Origin: Trochalopteron elliotii
Lineage: Eukaryota; Chordata; Aves; Passeriformes; Leiothrichidae
NCBI GenBank assembly: GCA_024734555.1
Contig: JANPWX010000026.1
Location: 4,605,856-4,669,855, forward strand
DNA length: 64,000 bases
Direction of reading: 5' to 3'
Part shown: in pieces, positions 12,001 to 27,000 of the stretch
Position numbering within the stretch: position 1 is the stretch's first letter
Layout: each line of letters starts with the position of its first letter
Notes under the pieces: model-generated
What the model saw: only the letters and a program-made list of their open reading frames with translations
Told to the model about the DNA's origin: nothing
Database searches by the model: none
Program-made: the position numbers and the translations under genes

Positions 12001-15000
12001 CTTCAGCTTCTTCAAGAAAATTAATTTCAATATGAACTTTTTCAATCCTTTTATTTTCCAATTTTTTCAGCAAGAACCAGAAATAAAGTCAGGGCAATGC
12101 CAGTTGTTACATGCATGCAAGGAGTATGGTTTGCTATTGTCATCTGGGGCCAGTCACGCATTCTTTGACAGGATGTTGTTACTTGTGTTTAAGTTTTTAA
12201 AATACATTAATCGACCCATACTGAAAATGTTAACCCACTGATAATGCTAACCCTGGATAAACTGATGACTTTCTCTAATGTAAATTTTAATCACATTTTC
12301 TCTCCTCTGAAGACATGGGAAATATGGCCACACATGATTATAACCATCTTATTTACCATGCGTATGAACAAAAATCAGATCTTGAAAGATCATAATTTTC
12401 ACATCTAATTAGAGACAATTTGAAAGTACTTATTTATCAAAGAATGGACAGTTTAAAAGTTGTGTATGGCAGTTTTATTTTTGCCTGGAAGAATAAGAAG
12501 GGTAAGAATCCCATCATTAAGAGGGTATAGATTAAATAGTCGGGTTGAAATAAACACTTATGGAAAAAAAAACCCCACCCTTCAAACCAACAGTTCGAGT
12601 CCTGTTTTAAATTAAGAAACTGTAAAGGCATTAAATATAGAAAGTAGTACTTCTCAGTTCAAATTCTTAAAGAAAGCTTAATTTTGAAGAAGCCTTTTCA
12701 TAGTTCTGTCACTTTGTTTGTGCATAACCTCCATGACAATGTTGCCAAACATACATATTATTTTGAATATTAAATCAGTAATTATGTGACTCATTTAACC
12801 ATTAAATGTGGTAAACTGGAAAAGTAAATCTTTTGCAAACTTGAAACCTCCTGTAACAACAAGAAACTTACTACCACAATGTTTGTCAAGTGTAGCTGGA
12901 GCAGCTTGATTAGGGACTTCTTACCCTGCTTGCTCTAAAAGTGTGTCCTCCAGTGATATGGCAAGAACTCAGAAAATTCAGCTTATTTTCCTTGCTCGCT
13001 CTACTTTTAAACGAATACATATTTCAAGACGTAACAACTTAAAATATGTCTAGGAAGCAGTAACTTCTAGAACAAAACTCCTAAACATAACATGAGACGT
13101 AGTTACTTACCTTATTTTCTTCCAAAAACTTCAATTTGATAGATACGTCATTCCGCATTTTGTCATATTTCTCTTTATGCACTTGAAACAGTTGCTGTGA
13201 TTGTTCAATCTTTGGCAGAGTGTTTGCATCACGAGGGCCAAGATTCAGCTCTTCCAGGTCTGTTCGATAAGCATCGTATTCAATCCTGAGAAGAAAGAGG
13301 AGAAGAGAAAAAAGAACCATCTAAGGGCAGTGCCTCAAAACTGACCTCACATATAAGGTCAAGTACAACAGAAGATGAACAAAACAGTAAAGTACAGGAA
13401 AAAGTAAAAAAAAAAAATGGGCAAGTTTTTTTTTCTCCCTCCTCCTATTTATCAAGCAAACCCACCCTGAAGCACATTGTATAAAACTGCCTCAATAAAC
13501 ACCCTCCCTTTTCTGTTCTTGTCATGGCCAGCATGGTCTCAGCCTTCTGTTTTGTACAGGCTTCAGTAGTCAGAGCTTCTCCCAGGACATCTCAACCTAC
13601 TACCCCACAAAAAGCTAGCAAATATTTTTGAGGTCATTAGTCTGCTGTTGAATCAGTCCACTGGAGAGTTTGTGTTGAGAGTAAGAGGCACACCAAGAGC
13701 ATGACACCCCCTTTAAGCAGATGTTTGAGGCACAGGTCACTTACACCAAACTCTGACCTAAAGCACTTTCACCATGCTTCAGGCTTCTCCATATGCATTA
13801 ATTGGACAGTTTCATAGCTCTTCCACAAATACTTTTCTGAGAACTTGTCTGTGGTATGGAAAAATGGACTGCAAAAAGATGGTGCAGCCCTGCCCAAAGC
13901 ATCAGTCTTTCCTTCCATACTTTTTTGTAGCTGTCAAATAACAGAACCTAGCATATCCACCAATTTTAATGGGACACAACACATGATTTCTGGCCTTTCA
14001 AACATGCTTTCTTACAGACATTTCTTAAACTGGAAAGAAATCAGGATTAAAAACTGATTATAAAACACAGTTTTCAGCTGATGTAACTGCTCAAAAAAAA
14101 ATACAACTTTTGCAGAGGTAAAAGGAGTAATATTCACAGGGCTCTTTCTGATTCTCATTGCCATTATGACTAAGGATTTATATGTAATTTATGGCTTAAT
14201 TCCAAAAAGGAAACTATTAAACTAATAGAGAGCTGATAGAAGAGGGGAACAGATGAATGTTGAAGTACAACTGGGGACAGGAAAGCAGAGGCATAGAAAT
14301 AAATGCAACCTATTTTCACAGTGCAAAATAACAAACTGACTGTGTCACTGAAGAACCTTTATAATTTATTTGCCTTATTAAAATGGAAAAATATTTGATT
14401 TCTTTAGTGAGCAGAAAGGGAAAGCAATGAAGGTATTTCAGAAGGGAAGAAACATATATTGAAAATGACTGACAAGAAATAAATTTTCAAGGGGATATCT
14501 GGAAAACGTATGAACCAATTCTTTTTTTTTTAAACACGTGTCAAAAATAAAGCAATACCTTATCTATACATTAATTCTGCCTTTCATGCCTTTGAAAGTT
14601 TACCTAAATACAAAACCAATAACTTACTATTTTGTTTAAAAATAAGCATTAGAACAGAACAATTAAAAAAGAAGGGGAAAGAAATTCAAAACTGAAGCAG
14701 TTTGCAATTTCTGACCTAAAAATCCCAAATATCACAAAAAACTATATACATAAACTACATCCTTTGCCAAATTAAAAGAAATACACTTTATTCTGGTAAG
14801 TGAAAGGAAGTCAGAATGGAACTACTCGTCAGAAAGAGCTACAAGTCCCTGGCAGGAAAAAGGAACCCAGCTCTAGCATACTACGCCACATCTAATAGTA
14901 ACTTTCTCCAGGGTAGGAAAGCCATTATTCACTCAGTAAGAAATTTTTGTTTTATTTTCCCCTTTTTGACCAAGCATGCAACTTCTGCATAAAAACTGAA

Positions 15001-18000
15001 GTGTGAATTGCAGGCATTGTTCATCAACAGAGGCACAAGACTAAATGCCTTTCAGTCAAAGAGATTATTTTACCTATTGCAATGCAGCTAGATGAAAGTG
15101 TTAATCTTCCACTGTCACGCTACTTAGAAAGCCACCTTAATCTAGCACGTGGGAAAAAACAGCTATAATTACTCCTATAGCTAACAAGTAAAATTCAGTC
15201 TACAAGGGAACATGTACAAAACATTTGAAGATCTGTGCAATCATCTCTCATTAGATGAGAACTGTGTTGTAAGGTTTTTATCTGACAGGTTAGTCACTCA
15301 AATACAAGGCCTAAGCTCATACAGAGTCTGCTTCCTGAGGATTAATTCACAAGGAAAAGAGCTGGACACAGGATAGCTACCTGGCACTTTCATACTGTTT
15401 CACAGTCAACAATGTATCCTCAATTGTTTTATTCACCAATGTATTCACACTGGCAATAAAAAAGTTAATAGCCCCGAGAAGCGTTTCTCCATTTTTAGCT
15501 AGAAGTTTCTGCGTATCTGCATTGTAGCCAAACTCCTCCTATAAACAAAGAACAGAGAAAACAAAGCTGTAGATCAATTGAAACATAGCATTCATCAGCA
15601 ACTATACAAAGAAAATGCAAACATGGATGTGACAGGTCTTTCACTTCTGTTTGTGTATGATTATGATTAAACCATTACGATTTCAATACAATATTTAGTT
15701 TGCAGTTCTTATGAAATCTCTTCAACATCAGTAAAACATCGTGTACAATTTTGTTACCACACATGATGTCAAATCCTATTTTATAATGTGATTTTTCTGC
15801 ACTCTGATATCTTGAATATTACTTAAAATTAAGTGGTAATGCAAACTCCACATTGTCATTCAGCAGGGTTTTAACTCAGCATCTCTTGTGGTTGTCTAGG
15901 TAATGCTTTAATACGAACAGAGACACTGCTACATTAAATACAGGAATGTAACTGAATTCACAAGGGCACACAGCACTAATTAGCTATTAAGTTTTATTCT
16001 TACATTCTGGAAAGGAGCACTGCAAGAAAGCCCAACACCTATCATGGTTTAATAGGCTGTAAATAATTGAAGAGCAGCACATTATAATGAACAGTAAATA
16101 AAATCTTTAATGTAGCCCATCCATAAATTTCAAAGGGACAAGGGCAAAATTATTTCCAAGGCATTTTAGTCAAATTTAGACATGTTTGTCCATGTCTCTT
16201 TGTTAACAGCAGTATAAGCTGACCAAAACTGCAAAGATTTTCCTAATGCATCGATGCCAAATGAATCCAATTATTATATCTATGTCATCCATATGGCATC
16301 TCTGTATTCTACAGATGGGAGTTCTCACAAAGGAGTACAATCCCTGGTTGTAATGACTGTAAAACACACTAGGTTCATATTTGGAACTTTGGTCTTTTTA
16401 GGCTTGCACGCTGCCAACAACTGACTCAGAAGTGCTGTACTCTCCCAATTTCCTTTCATCTGTCTAGAAAATGAACACCAGAGCCAAATGATGTTTCATG
16501 TTAACAAGTCCATGACAGTAAGGGTAATGGGCAATGGTAAGGGAAGAATCCTCCAGAAAAGAAGATGCAGTGGAAGTATGCAATTCAAGGAGAAGAAAAA
16601 AGGAAGAGAACTTAGGGGAAGTTTTCATGAGCTAAGTCCTGTAAACACTGCTAAAGATCTGTCATCTTTGCTTTGTACAGCTGCTTGGGGAGCAAAAGCA
16701 GCTGGCTGAACTGCTACAGATTTTGCTGGAAAAAAAACCCCAAACAAGTATTTTCCAGCTGGCTTTGCTCTAACATTGCCAGCTACACAGCTAACACAAT
16801 TGCTAGCACAGAGAAGAAATAGCAGCATGCTGGCAGAGACAACAGCAGTAGGACTGCCCCTTGCAGCAGCTTAGTCCCATTTATTTTCCCTCCTGCAGGC
16901 AAGACTGCAATTAGTTTCCCAGCTGGTCCTCTCACTCAGATCATCCCAGACCCAAATGAACACTACCAGTTCAAAGGGGGAGGTAAGAAGGGGGGACTGC
17001 AGTGGCCTGCAGTACTAAGGAATATGCTAACCAACAATCATGTCCTTCCAATGGCTCATAGTTTCATACAAACTTTTCAATTTTGTCCATGACCTCTGCA
17101 GATACCTCTTATGAAACACACAGGAAATCCTTTCTTCACCAGAAGTTTACACTCAGTTTATACTCTATGCTCAGGCCAATTAAAATTGGGATTCATCTGC
17201 CTATATAATTAGAGGCACATGAACCTGGAACCAGCAGTTATCTTTATATGCAAAAGAGAAACAGCAACCCATTCACATGAAGTAATACCTCACCAGATCC
17301 CACATTAAAATTTTGTTTTGTTATCATGTATAAAAGAAGTAGTATTACCTTGAGACTTGGGAGGCATTTTAATTTTACTTAAACTTATATACTGTTATCA
17401 CATTAAACATTAAAGACTAACTGTTCAGAAATTTTACTTTGAGTCCTGCACAAGTTTTAGAGTCAAAAATCCAAATACCCAAAAGTAGGCCAGGCTACAG
17501 ATGATAATACATTACAGATTAAACAGAGGGAAAACACAAAGAAGAAAGAGACAAACACCAGGCAAGTCTCCAAGAAGCAAAGGTTAGATAACTTTTATTA
17601 TAGCAGCAGAAATCTTTATTTGATTTTCATCAACATCCCCATTCAAGAATCTACACAAGAAATGAATGACGGAAACAAATCCCAAGACCAATACATTGAA
17701 AGAACCTGGAAGATCAGTATTAGATCAGTATTCCCATTAGAAGTTACAAGCTAATCATGGGAAAAACCCCAAGATTCATTAAATGAGCATGATGCCAGAT
17801 TCCATCAGTGTTTTGGAAGAAACATCCAGCTTCAGCACATGCTTCGTAACAATCACTAAATTCTGCCCCAAACCACATGCCCATATTTGTGTCAAGAATA
17901 AACTGATTATTAAAAGCTTCTTTTAGCAGATCATTTAATTTCTTAGCTGCTAGAAGTGCTCCACATTCAGATTTTCATCCGTCAGGAATGACGGAATTTT

Positions 18001-21000
18001 AAAAATTCCTCCACATTAGTGTAGGAGTTTCACATTTTTTCAGCTAACTATCACTTAGGTTCCTCTGTGCAAGCATGAACTCCACCTACTCCCTTAAAAC
18101 TCAATGGGAAAAGACAATTATGAAAAGACAGATGTTTTTGAAATCACAAAGATAATTTGAGCTGTTTCAGCAGCTATGTTTTAGGGAATTATTAAACCAT
18201 TTAATATCGGTTTTCCAAAGGATCAAATTTTTTAACTTTGCAAATGCAGAACAAGCAATGTAGAAGCAAGCCAGCTACAATACTCTGTGAGCAACATCCA
18301 CCTTGTCTCTCTTGACAGCAAACAGCTTTACTACTGACAACAGAAAGTGCCAGTGTTACATAAACTTCTAAACCATGGAATCATAACAACGCAGGTATCT
18401 CAAGATTGCCTCTCCTGCTCAGCAACTTCAGACAATGTAAGAATACAGATTAGTCTTCTTAGTAGGAAAATTCTGATTAAAAAAGGACTTCGAGATCAAA
18501 TCTCAATGCCTAAATATGCTACAGAAAAGGAATTTACTCTCATTCAATGCACACAAGCGAAGTAACGTGCCCTAATCTACTTATTCCCAGGCACATTCCC
18601 CAAAGACATCTTGTAATTGAAATGATGTAACACTCTGGAACACTTTGACGACATTTCATTAGGTGCAAAATTAATACTAAAATGCATCTTCTCTACAAAG
18701 CAAAATTGTCAGTTCTTGAGTTCAACCATCAACTAGAGGCTACCATTTAAGAAACAATAAAGAACTACAGTAATTTCAATAATTTCCTATAGTTTTAAGT
18801 GAATCACATAAAGACTCAACAGAAAGATCATGTAATACATTGTTAACTACAATGTTTATAAAAGTAGCTGCTAACTAGCAGATACCCTGCACCAGTCAAT
18901 TAGGTTTATCTTCATCTCTGCCACTGTATTTTTTTAACACTATGAAAGTCTTACATGAAGTTCCAATGATTTCAAACTCAGGTCAGCAAACGCATCTCCA
19001 AGTTGCCTTTGGGTATGTACCATCTGGAAGAGCTGTGTGGACAGTGTCTGTGCCAGTCTCAAGATATTTTCATATTTTTTTTTGTTATCTCTCAATATAT
19101 CTATCTGAGCTTCTAGTTCCAGGTCTACTGTTCTTGAGCCACGACCCAGTTTTTCAGAGATGATCTGACGTGTACACTGCAGAAAAAAAATTAAAATATA
19201 AAGATTCAAGTATATTCAAGACAACACAGCATACACCCATTTTCAGCTTCAAGGGACATATAATTACACACAATTCTTTCACAACCACCCCTCCCAATAT
19301 AAGTTTGCACAACAAACTGAAAAAACAACACAGTCTTTAGAAGTTTATCAGGACTCAGCAAGAACAGTTGGACAAGTCTCAACTCCTACTAAGATGAATA
19401 TTCAAGTTAGCAAATCAAGAGCATAACTAATTGTTTCTCAAGTAAAAGAACACTTATCTCTTTATAGGTTTGGTGAATCTCATTAAGTTAAAAGCAGAAT
19501 TTTAGCACACTGCATTTAAGTCAGTTAATAGGAGCATTACTATTCTGCATAAAAATGTCTAGTTAGTAGTCTTTTGGGGCTTTGTCTACCAATCATCCAA
19601 TTCCAGAACATTCACATTACGTTTTTCAAAAATATTCTTTTTGAGGATTTTTTAGGGGGCAAGTAAGAAAGTGGTGGTTTTCAGCCATATTTCAGCCACT
19701 TTCATATTTTTTTAAAGCTAACTAGGAAACTGGGAACTCCTACTCAGAAATATGCTAAAGTATTAAAATGCACTCATTATTTACACATCTTTAAAATAGA
19801 GCTGATTGACTCAGAAAGACCATCTCTTTTCTGTCATAAGTCAAATTCTTAGTAGCTTAGCAGTTCATTAACACACTTAGCAGGAAATGTTCTCTTCCAT
19901 GGCTGCAGACACTCTCACCCAGCCTATGGCTGTGACAGAGCACGCTGCCACCACATTCCACTGATCTGTGCCAGCTTCTCTGCCAGAGGTTCGAGCCCAG
20001 CTTGGCACTGAGCCTCCCAAGATGCACAGTGGGGTTTCCCTTGACTGAGACATAGAAGAAGCCATTTGCAAAGCAGGTATGTAGCAAAAGCTATACAGTT
20101 TTTCTATGGAAAGCAGAATTATTTACTGCTATAGTAAATTACTTGAAGGTAATCTGTGGTCCCAAGGCGTGAACAGATAACCAACTTAGACATATGAAAA
20201 ATTACTGCTAGAAGCAAAAGTTACAAGAAAATTAAGTGAGTAGGTCAAGGAAACAACTATTCTGAAAGGACTTAATCTAAGCACAAAGCTGCTATTTTTA
20301 AGGTGGGTTTTTTTTGTGAAATAATGCCCAAGCTTATCTTATACTCCCCAAATACACTAAAGCACTGGATTTCCCAGGTTTACTACTATCTTTACTTGTG
20401 TCCAAAGCAGATGCACATTCAACATGCTAGAACTTCCATGTACTTTCTTAATGTAATAGATCAACACAAGAGAGACTCAAGAATGATCAAGGAGATCAAG
20501 TTGGTCATAACCTGTCAGGTCTAGGTCAGAAGACACAGACTATTTGGGCTACTTTGTTAGATTCAAGTAATTCACAAGAAAAAGCACAGCTGATCTAGGT
20601 GATGTTTGTCTGCCAAGCATCAGAAATTTGGGAGAATATAACAAATCATAACATAGAATGCAACTTTACTACCAAAGACTCCAAGAGAAATAGGAAAATA
20701 CAGCTTTGCTCTGACTGAGCTCAGAGCATAAATAAGTCTTTCATTAGGAACTATGGAAGTGATGGTCAAATTTTGGCTATTTTCCAAAAGAGCTGACATA
20801 AACATACACAAACCCCCATGGAAATGCAAGAGAAAAATCTGAATCACGGAAAGCAAAATCTTTGAAAGCAAGGATAAATTACAAATGAAGGAAATATTTT
20901 CAGCCAAGGGGTATTTGCTTCATAAGTCACAGCAAAACACCTAAAAAAGCCCAGCAGTGACAAGTGAGGAAAAACCAGTAACTGGAAAGACTTATATTGC

Positions 21001-24000
21001 ATACTTTGTTAGCTCAGATGCAGCAAAAGATAAAGAAAATGTCTTAATCAAATTTGATTTACTCCAGTTCTAAGTGGAATAGTACACACTGCAAGCACAC
21101 AAGTTGTTCTATATTCTCACTAGCAAAGTAAATTCCACACATTAATTCCATTGTGCTTTGTTCTAAGAGTATCTATAAAGGAAACTGTCATGAAAAAGAC
21201 CATGCAACTCAAAAAGAAGTCATCCAATGCAGAGAGCTTAAGAAAAATAACTGACAAAAAAAAGTTACCAAAATACATTTAAGAGAAATATATTTTAAAC
21301 TGTATATGCCAAAGATGAACAGAGGCATTACTGGACATGTCTCAGAAATAAATGTTTTACTAGTAGCCCAGTGTTAGAGTGATTTGTAAAACAGGTTTGC
21401 CTTTTTTTCCCCCCTCAAAGTTTAAGAAATTGTATGAAAAACAAAAAGATTAGCTTGTTAGAATTGCTAAAAGTCAAGAAGAGTCTTGACTTTCTTGGGC
21501 CTAAATGTTTTTGCTAGACTGAAAGCCTCTTTCTCATCCAAAGGGGAAGGCATGGGCAGAAGAAAGAACAGAAAAAGATCTTGTCACTAGACTATGGAAA
21601 GAAGAGCAATTTCTCTCAACACTACCTCATGATTACTAGGGAGCATTCAACAGGAAAATGTGAAGGGTGATGGTAGTTGCAAAGTCATTTACAGATAGGA
21701 ATGACTTCTGAATATACCCAATAATTTAAATTTCTCAACCCCTGATACAGACACCATGGTATAGGCACTACTCATGTCAGACTCCTAAAGAACTTCCTAA
21801 CAGCAAATTTCACCACTAACTCCCCTTGCGTATCAATGTCTGGTACATTGACACTAGGGATTTTAAATTCAGAGGGATTCAAGTTTGACATTTACTCCTG
21901 TCCTTTCTTTCTGCATCTTCAAACCTATGAACAGTTACCTATTATGAGATAAGGGGGATATTTCTTCCCAAAATCTTCCTGATAGGAACCAAAGCAAGCC
22001 AATATGTCCACAAATTTAAAAACTGTCTTTAACCATCTTAAATATGCTTTTTGTATGAAGCCTACAACACAAATGTATGGCATCTCCAAGTACAGTTGCA
22101 CAACACTCCATCAACTCAAAATGAATTTGTAAGTTCTCTGAATGATCTTATACCTCAAAAAAAGAGTGGACAGCAAGTCAATATGGAACTCTAGAAAGAT
22201 CATAACTGACACATCTCCTTAGGGATGTTTGGGAATAGATAAAAGTAAACATGCTGTTTTCTGAAAATGCTAGTCTTTGGTTGCTATGTCATTACTGGTG
22301 TGATTCTGGATTTCAGCAAAGGGGAGGCTTAAGCTATAAAAGAAATCTAAAAATCTGGACTTTGCAGACACCACAGCCAAAAAAAGAATGTTCTAAACAA
22401 AGATCCAAGACACCTTTTCCCAACATTTCTCACTAAATCTCTGGCTGTTGGTTCATGTCAATGAGTTTGAGACATTGTGAGTTTTTGTGTTTTTTCTAAA
22501 TCAAGGTTCCAAAGGTCAAGTCTTGTCCTATTTAGTTTTGGCATGGGAGATTTGATCCTAAGAATCAATGTTTTAAAGAGACAAAAGGATTTCAAAGAAC
22601 AGTTCTAGCTAAATAGCATGTATTCTGATTAGACCACAGCACACTCCAAAGTAGCTGACAGAAAAGTAGAATCACAGAACGGGACAGGTTGGAAGGGACC
22701 ACAGTGGGTCCTCTGGTTCAACCTCTCTGCTCAAGTAAGTTCCTTCCTAGAGCACATTGCACAGGGTTGTGTCCACAGGGTTCTTGAGTATCTCCAGTCA
22801 GGGAGACTCCACAACCTCTCTGGGCAACCTGTTACAGTGCACAGTCACCTGCACAGTAAAGAAGTTCTTCCTCATGTTCAGGTGGAACTTCCTGTGCTTT
22901 AGGTTCTGCCCACTGCCTCTTGTCCTATTGCTTGGCACCACTGGGAAGAACCTGGATCCATCCTCTTGACACCCCCCCTCAGATACTTTATGGGCATTCA
23001 TGAGTCTCCTCGCAATTGTCTCTTCCCAAGGCCCAGCTCCCTCAACCTTTCCTCATACAAAAGCTGCTCCAGTCCCTTCTCCATCTTTGCTGCCTTCCAT
23101 TGGACCTATTCCAGGAGCTCCATGTCTCTCTTGTCCTGAAGAGCCCAGGACTGGACACAGCACTCCAGATGTGCCTCACCAGGGCTGAGCAGAGGGGCAG
23201 GATCGTCTCCTCAGCCTGCTGGCATCTCCTCAACCTGCTGGCAGTGTTCTTCCTAAGGAACCCCAGGATACCACTGGACTGCAATTTCTGCAGTTGCTAC
23301 AATATTTAGATGACAAGAAAAGTAGAAAATCTAAAAGCAATTTAATTAGACATAAAAAATAAAAAACCCTTCTGATTCTAACAGAAAGGCAGCATAAGCA
23401 TCTACTAGGGGTAGAGTGTCTCCATCCCTGCTTCTCATCCTCACTCAGAAGGATGTTCTCATCTGGACTTAAAGAACACTGGAGCGATTTGGACTTTCCA
23501 CAGATTGTTAATTTATTCACAGTTTGATGTAGACCTCACTGATGCACCTGTCCACAGCCCTACCATTTAAGCTGTAGGTATAACAAGAAGTTATTTTTCA
23601 AAACTGGTCTTTGTTTAAAACTTTTGACAGGAATTCATTCCCTGACAATTGTTCCTTACCTTATAGTTTTTAATGAGAGTCCAGCAAACTGGTGTGCTTT
23701 AAGCACCTTTTCATTATTCTTATGTTCTTTTAATTTCATCAAATCTTAAATGATCATGAAGTAGAAGTACATAAACCACACACAAATGGAAGCAACTATT
23801 ACAACACTAAGAAAAAACAATCAGCCAAGATGAAACAAAACCATCAGAACAGCAATTAAGAAGTCTGGAACTTACAGATGCCCGATTTTTTCACATCAAC
23901 TAAAATCTTATTGTATCAGCAGTCAACTCAAAAATATGAGAATATTTAATTCCAAGCTTTAGTACTGAAATTTCTACATTCGGAATGACGAAGGGAACAT

Positions 24001-27000
24001 CAGAAATGGAACCTTCTTTACCTTGCTAAATCACTAATACCTATTGAAGATTTTCCATGTTACACCAGGGATTTAACAAAGAATGTCACACTTGGAAAAA
24101 ACTAAGCCTTTCCTATACATTCTTGCTGATGCTCACTGGAACAACAGCTTACTTTCATACAGCTCTATTCCTATCTAATAGCAAATTCACTTAAGAATAC
24201 ATACATACACAGATATGGCTGCATACCTTGTAAGTGTTTAGGCTCCACTTTCTCACCAATTCCAGTTTCTCCATCGCTGGATTCTTTACTTCATCTGCTA
24301 ACACAACAGGTCCACCCTTCTGCTGAGCTCTGCCCCCTGTGTCAGACACAAACCAAATCTTCAAGGCCTTGGGTCTGGGCTTTTTGTTTGTTAGTTTGTT
24401 TTAAGGGATTAGTAGCAGGTACAGAAGACTTGTGCAATTGCACATCCAAAAGCAGAGCAAGGTGACAGTAAGAACTTAATATGAATAAGCAGATTTTTTA
24501 AATCAGTTCCAGAAAGAAGGACTTACTTTAAAACTGATATAAAATGTATATATATATCTCATTATTTCATGAAGTAATAGGGTGAATTAAGCACAGTGAA
24601 AGCTTAAAACAGCTTTTGAGACATGTTTATTACTTAATCTATGTTTAAAAACTCCAACAGTTGAACATTCTTCTGCATTTAGTCAACCTAGAAGTCTGTT
24701 TACAACCTGAACACCATTAAACAACAATTACTGGCATACTGCTGTCATGAAGTACAGAGGTTTTTTTTAATCTTTTCCAATGAAAGTCATTCTTTCCAGA
24801 ACATGTGTTCAGCCAATATTTAATTTATTTATTTCAGTTTTATTAGCTCATTGTATTAGGAACAATTAATTCTACAAACCATGATACAAAACCAGCAGAG
24901 ATTTAAAGCAAGAAATTAAAATACCTAGGGCCAACCACTACACACAAACTGCGATTATCCAGCATTTTCAAGCTAGTATGGGATATCATGTGGATTCCAT
25001 GCTTCCATTTTGCAAAATTTCTAGTCTCCTAAATGTTAAAAACTGCTAAGTATCGTTACTTTTTAAGCAACATTTTTATTTATTCATATCCATATTCATT
25101 TTAACTCCTCCTGACTGATCCCTACTGCTACTTACAGTCACCTTAGTCTTGCCAAGTTATTTGTGGGAGCAAGAGTTTGGAAAAAAGTCTGTACAGATGC
25201 CTCAAGATACTCCTTTAGCATCAAGTTCTACCGTGTTCTTTACATCTTCAACATGCTGTGCAAACATTAAGTAATTAACCCTCTCAAAACCCTTATGAGG
25301 TAACTGAGTTAAGTTTTCTCCTTTTATGCAGGAGGAAGCAGACTAAGATGTTAAGTAATTTGCCCATAGGCACAAAATGAGTCAAGTGGCAGAGCTGAGT
25401 TTGGGTATTGTGAATTCCTAATGGCTGCCCCCACAGTCTATTGGAACATGTGATAATTGTGGCAAAAAATGCTAAAAGTTTCAGCTTTAACATAAATAAA
25501 AGATTTTGGACACTCCTATTTTATCTAATTTATGTTATTATTAATATTAGTTACAATTTTACTTTCATGGAGTAAAAACAGCTTAAAGAGAGGAAAGCAG
25601 AGGGTAATTTGCAAACTGTTGAAATCGAAAGTGAGAGCCACCAAAATCCCACAGAAATTTTATTTCCAACTAATAGTACATCAAATAATTACAAACATGG
25701 AAGGGTTAGTAGAGTGTCAGCAGAGACAAGGGCGTTATCCATTCAGTGCTTTGATACCTGTGGGAATAATTAAATCACAACCTTGTCCAGCCAGTCTGCT
25801 AGCTGCTGCACTGCTAGGAGATATAACAGATGATTTGGGTGATGCTGAGGAACCTGAAAAGGGGACATTTAACCATGAAAATCCATCATCTTGCCTTAGA
25901 AGTGAATGTGCACTCTTACATGTTTTTAAAACAAAGAAATATTTGCTTCAGCAACTATAGAAGTATTCACAGAAAAGTTGTTGAAATTTCTGGTGGAAAT
26001 GCTTTTCAAGAGGTGCATCTCTCCACGTGAACTACTCTTTCCTGATTTAATCTTTTTCTCTGGGTCATGATGACAATTTTTTTTTCTGTAAGAACAATCA
26101 ATATACAACAGAAGGGCTCATCAGTGAAGTACAGACTGTAAACAGAAATTTCCATGGAAGATTGTTATATAACAATCCACAGCTGAAACGCCTTTTGAGG
26201 TTTAGGTAGAATTCACTGCATTGTCACTGAATGGTACTTAAAGCATTAAGGAGTGAAGTAAGCCCTGAAATCTCTGCCAATTTCAGATATACTTTATTGA
26301 CATCAGCTCTTAAGTCTTTGTAAACACGCAGTAATAAGTTATCCTGAAGATCATACAAGTCACTAGCTGTGAAAGTGTATAAACTCATTCCCAAAAGAAA
26401 GATTTTACAGCACTTGCTTTTTCCCTTAAAAAACAAACAAACAAAAAAACCAAACCAAAAAAACCCAAACCAAAACATAAAGCAACCAACTTTAAATGAC
26501 TTGCACTGTGTGTGCTCTCTAAGCTGTTTTAGGATTATGCTCATTACGCTTTTCAGAGCTTTGCCACTCTTTCGTAACAGATAAATCTGAAGCGGCTGCC
26601 TTATGGAATTTTCAGGATTTAAAAAAGGCAAGTTAGCTTTTCCTCTGTGATGATGAATGACCACCATACTGGGGGGGGAACTTTAACCTTTAACTGCTTT
26701 TGCTGAGAAATTCCAATATACTTCAGGGCTAACAGCATACTGAGGGGAAACAAAATCAAACCTAAACTTTGCAGTTTCAACAAAATTTAGTTATTAGTAA
26801 TACCAAAAACATCACTCAAAGTAATTGGATCAACAATCAGCTTTAAAACATTCCACAGAGCACTACTAAGATGGGGTAAATAAATCCAATGATTTGGATC
26901 CAGCTGCACAGAAAAGATGAGACAAAGACAGCTCACTTGCTGTGTCCTTCTGTAGATACACATTGCATAAGAGCTGCAACTGAATTCATCCAGGCATAGA

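Larger units (their letters stand above)
19177..24226 (-). other. ARFIP1 intron containing a CR1 element
   Basis: This is a 5-kb intron. The CR1 LINE at 22668-23310 and a short hairpin at 21470-21493 are the only structured elements I recognise. The region at 19870-20090 is slightly richer in GC but has no identifiable content. Confidence 0.7.

Noticed and set aside
22757..23520. Several short frames on both strands
   Set aside because: Most overlap the decayed CR1 element (22668-23310) and are frameshifted pieces or shadows of it.
25532..25960. 142-codon plus-strand frame
   Set aside because: It is the antisense shadow of the ARFIP1 cassette exon on the minus strand.
26224..26667. 147-codon minus-strand frame
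   Set aside because: Its middle is translated A/C-rich simple repeat (Phe/Trp/Gly runs), and the rest matches nothing and has no matching exon structure.
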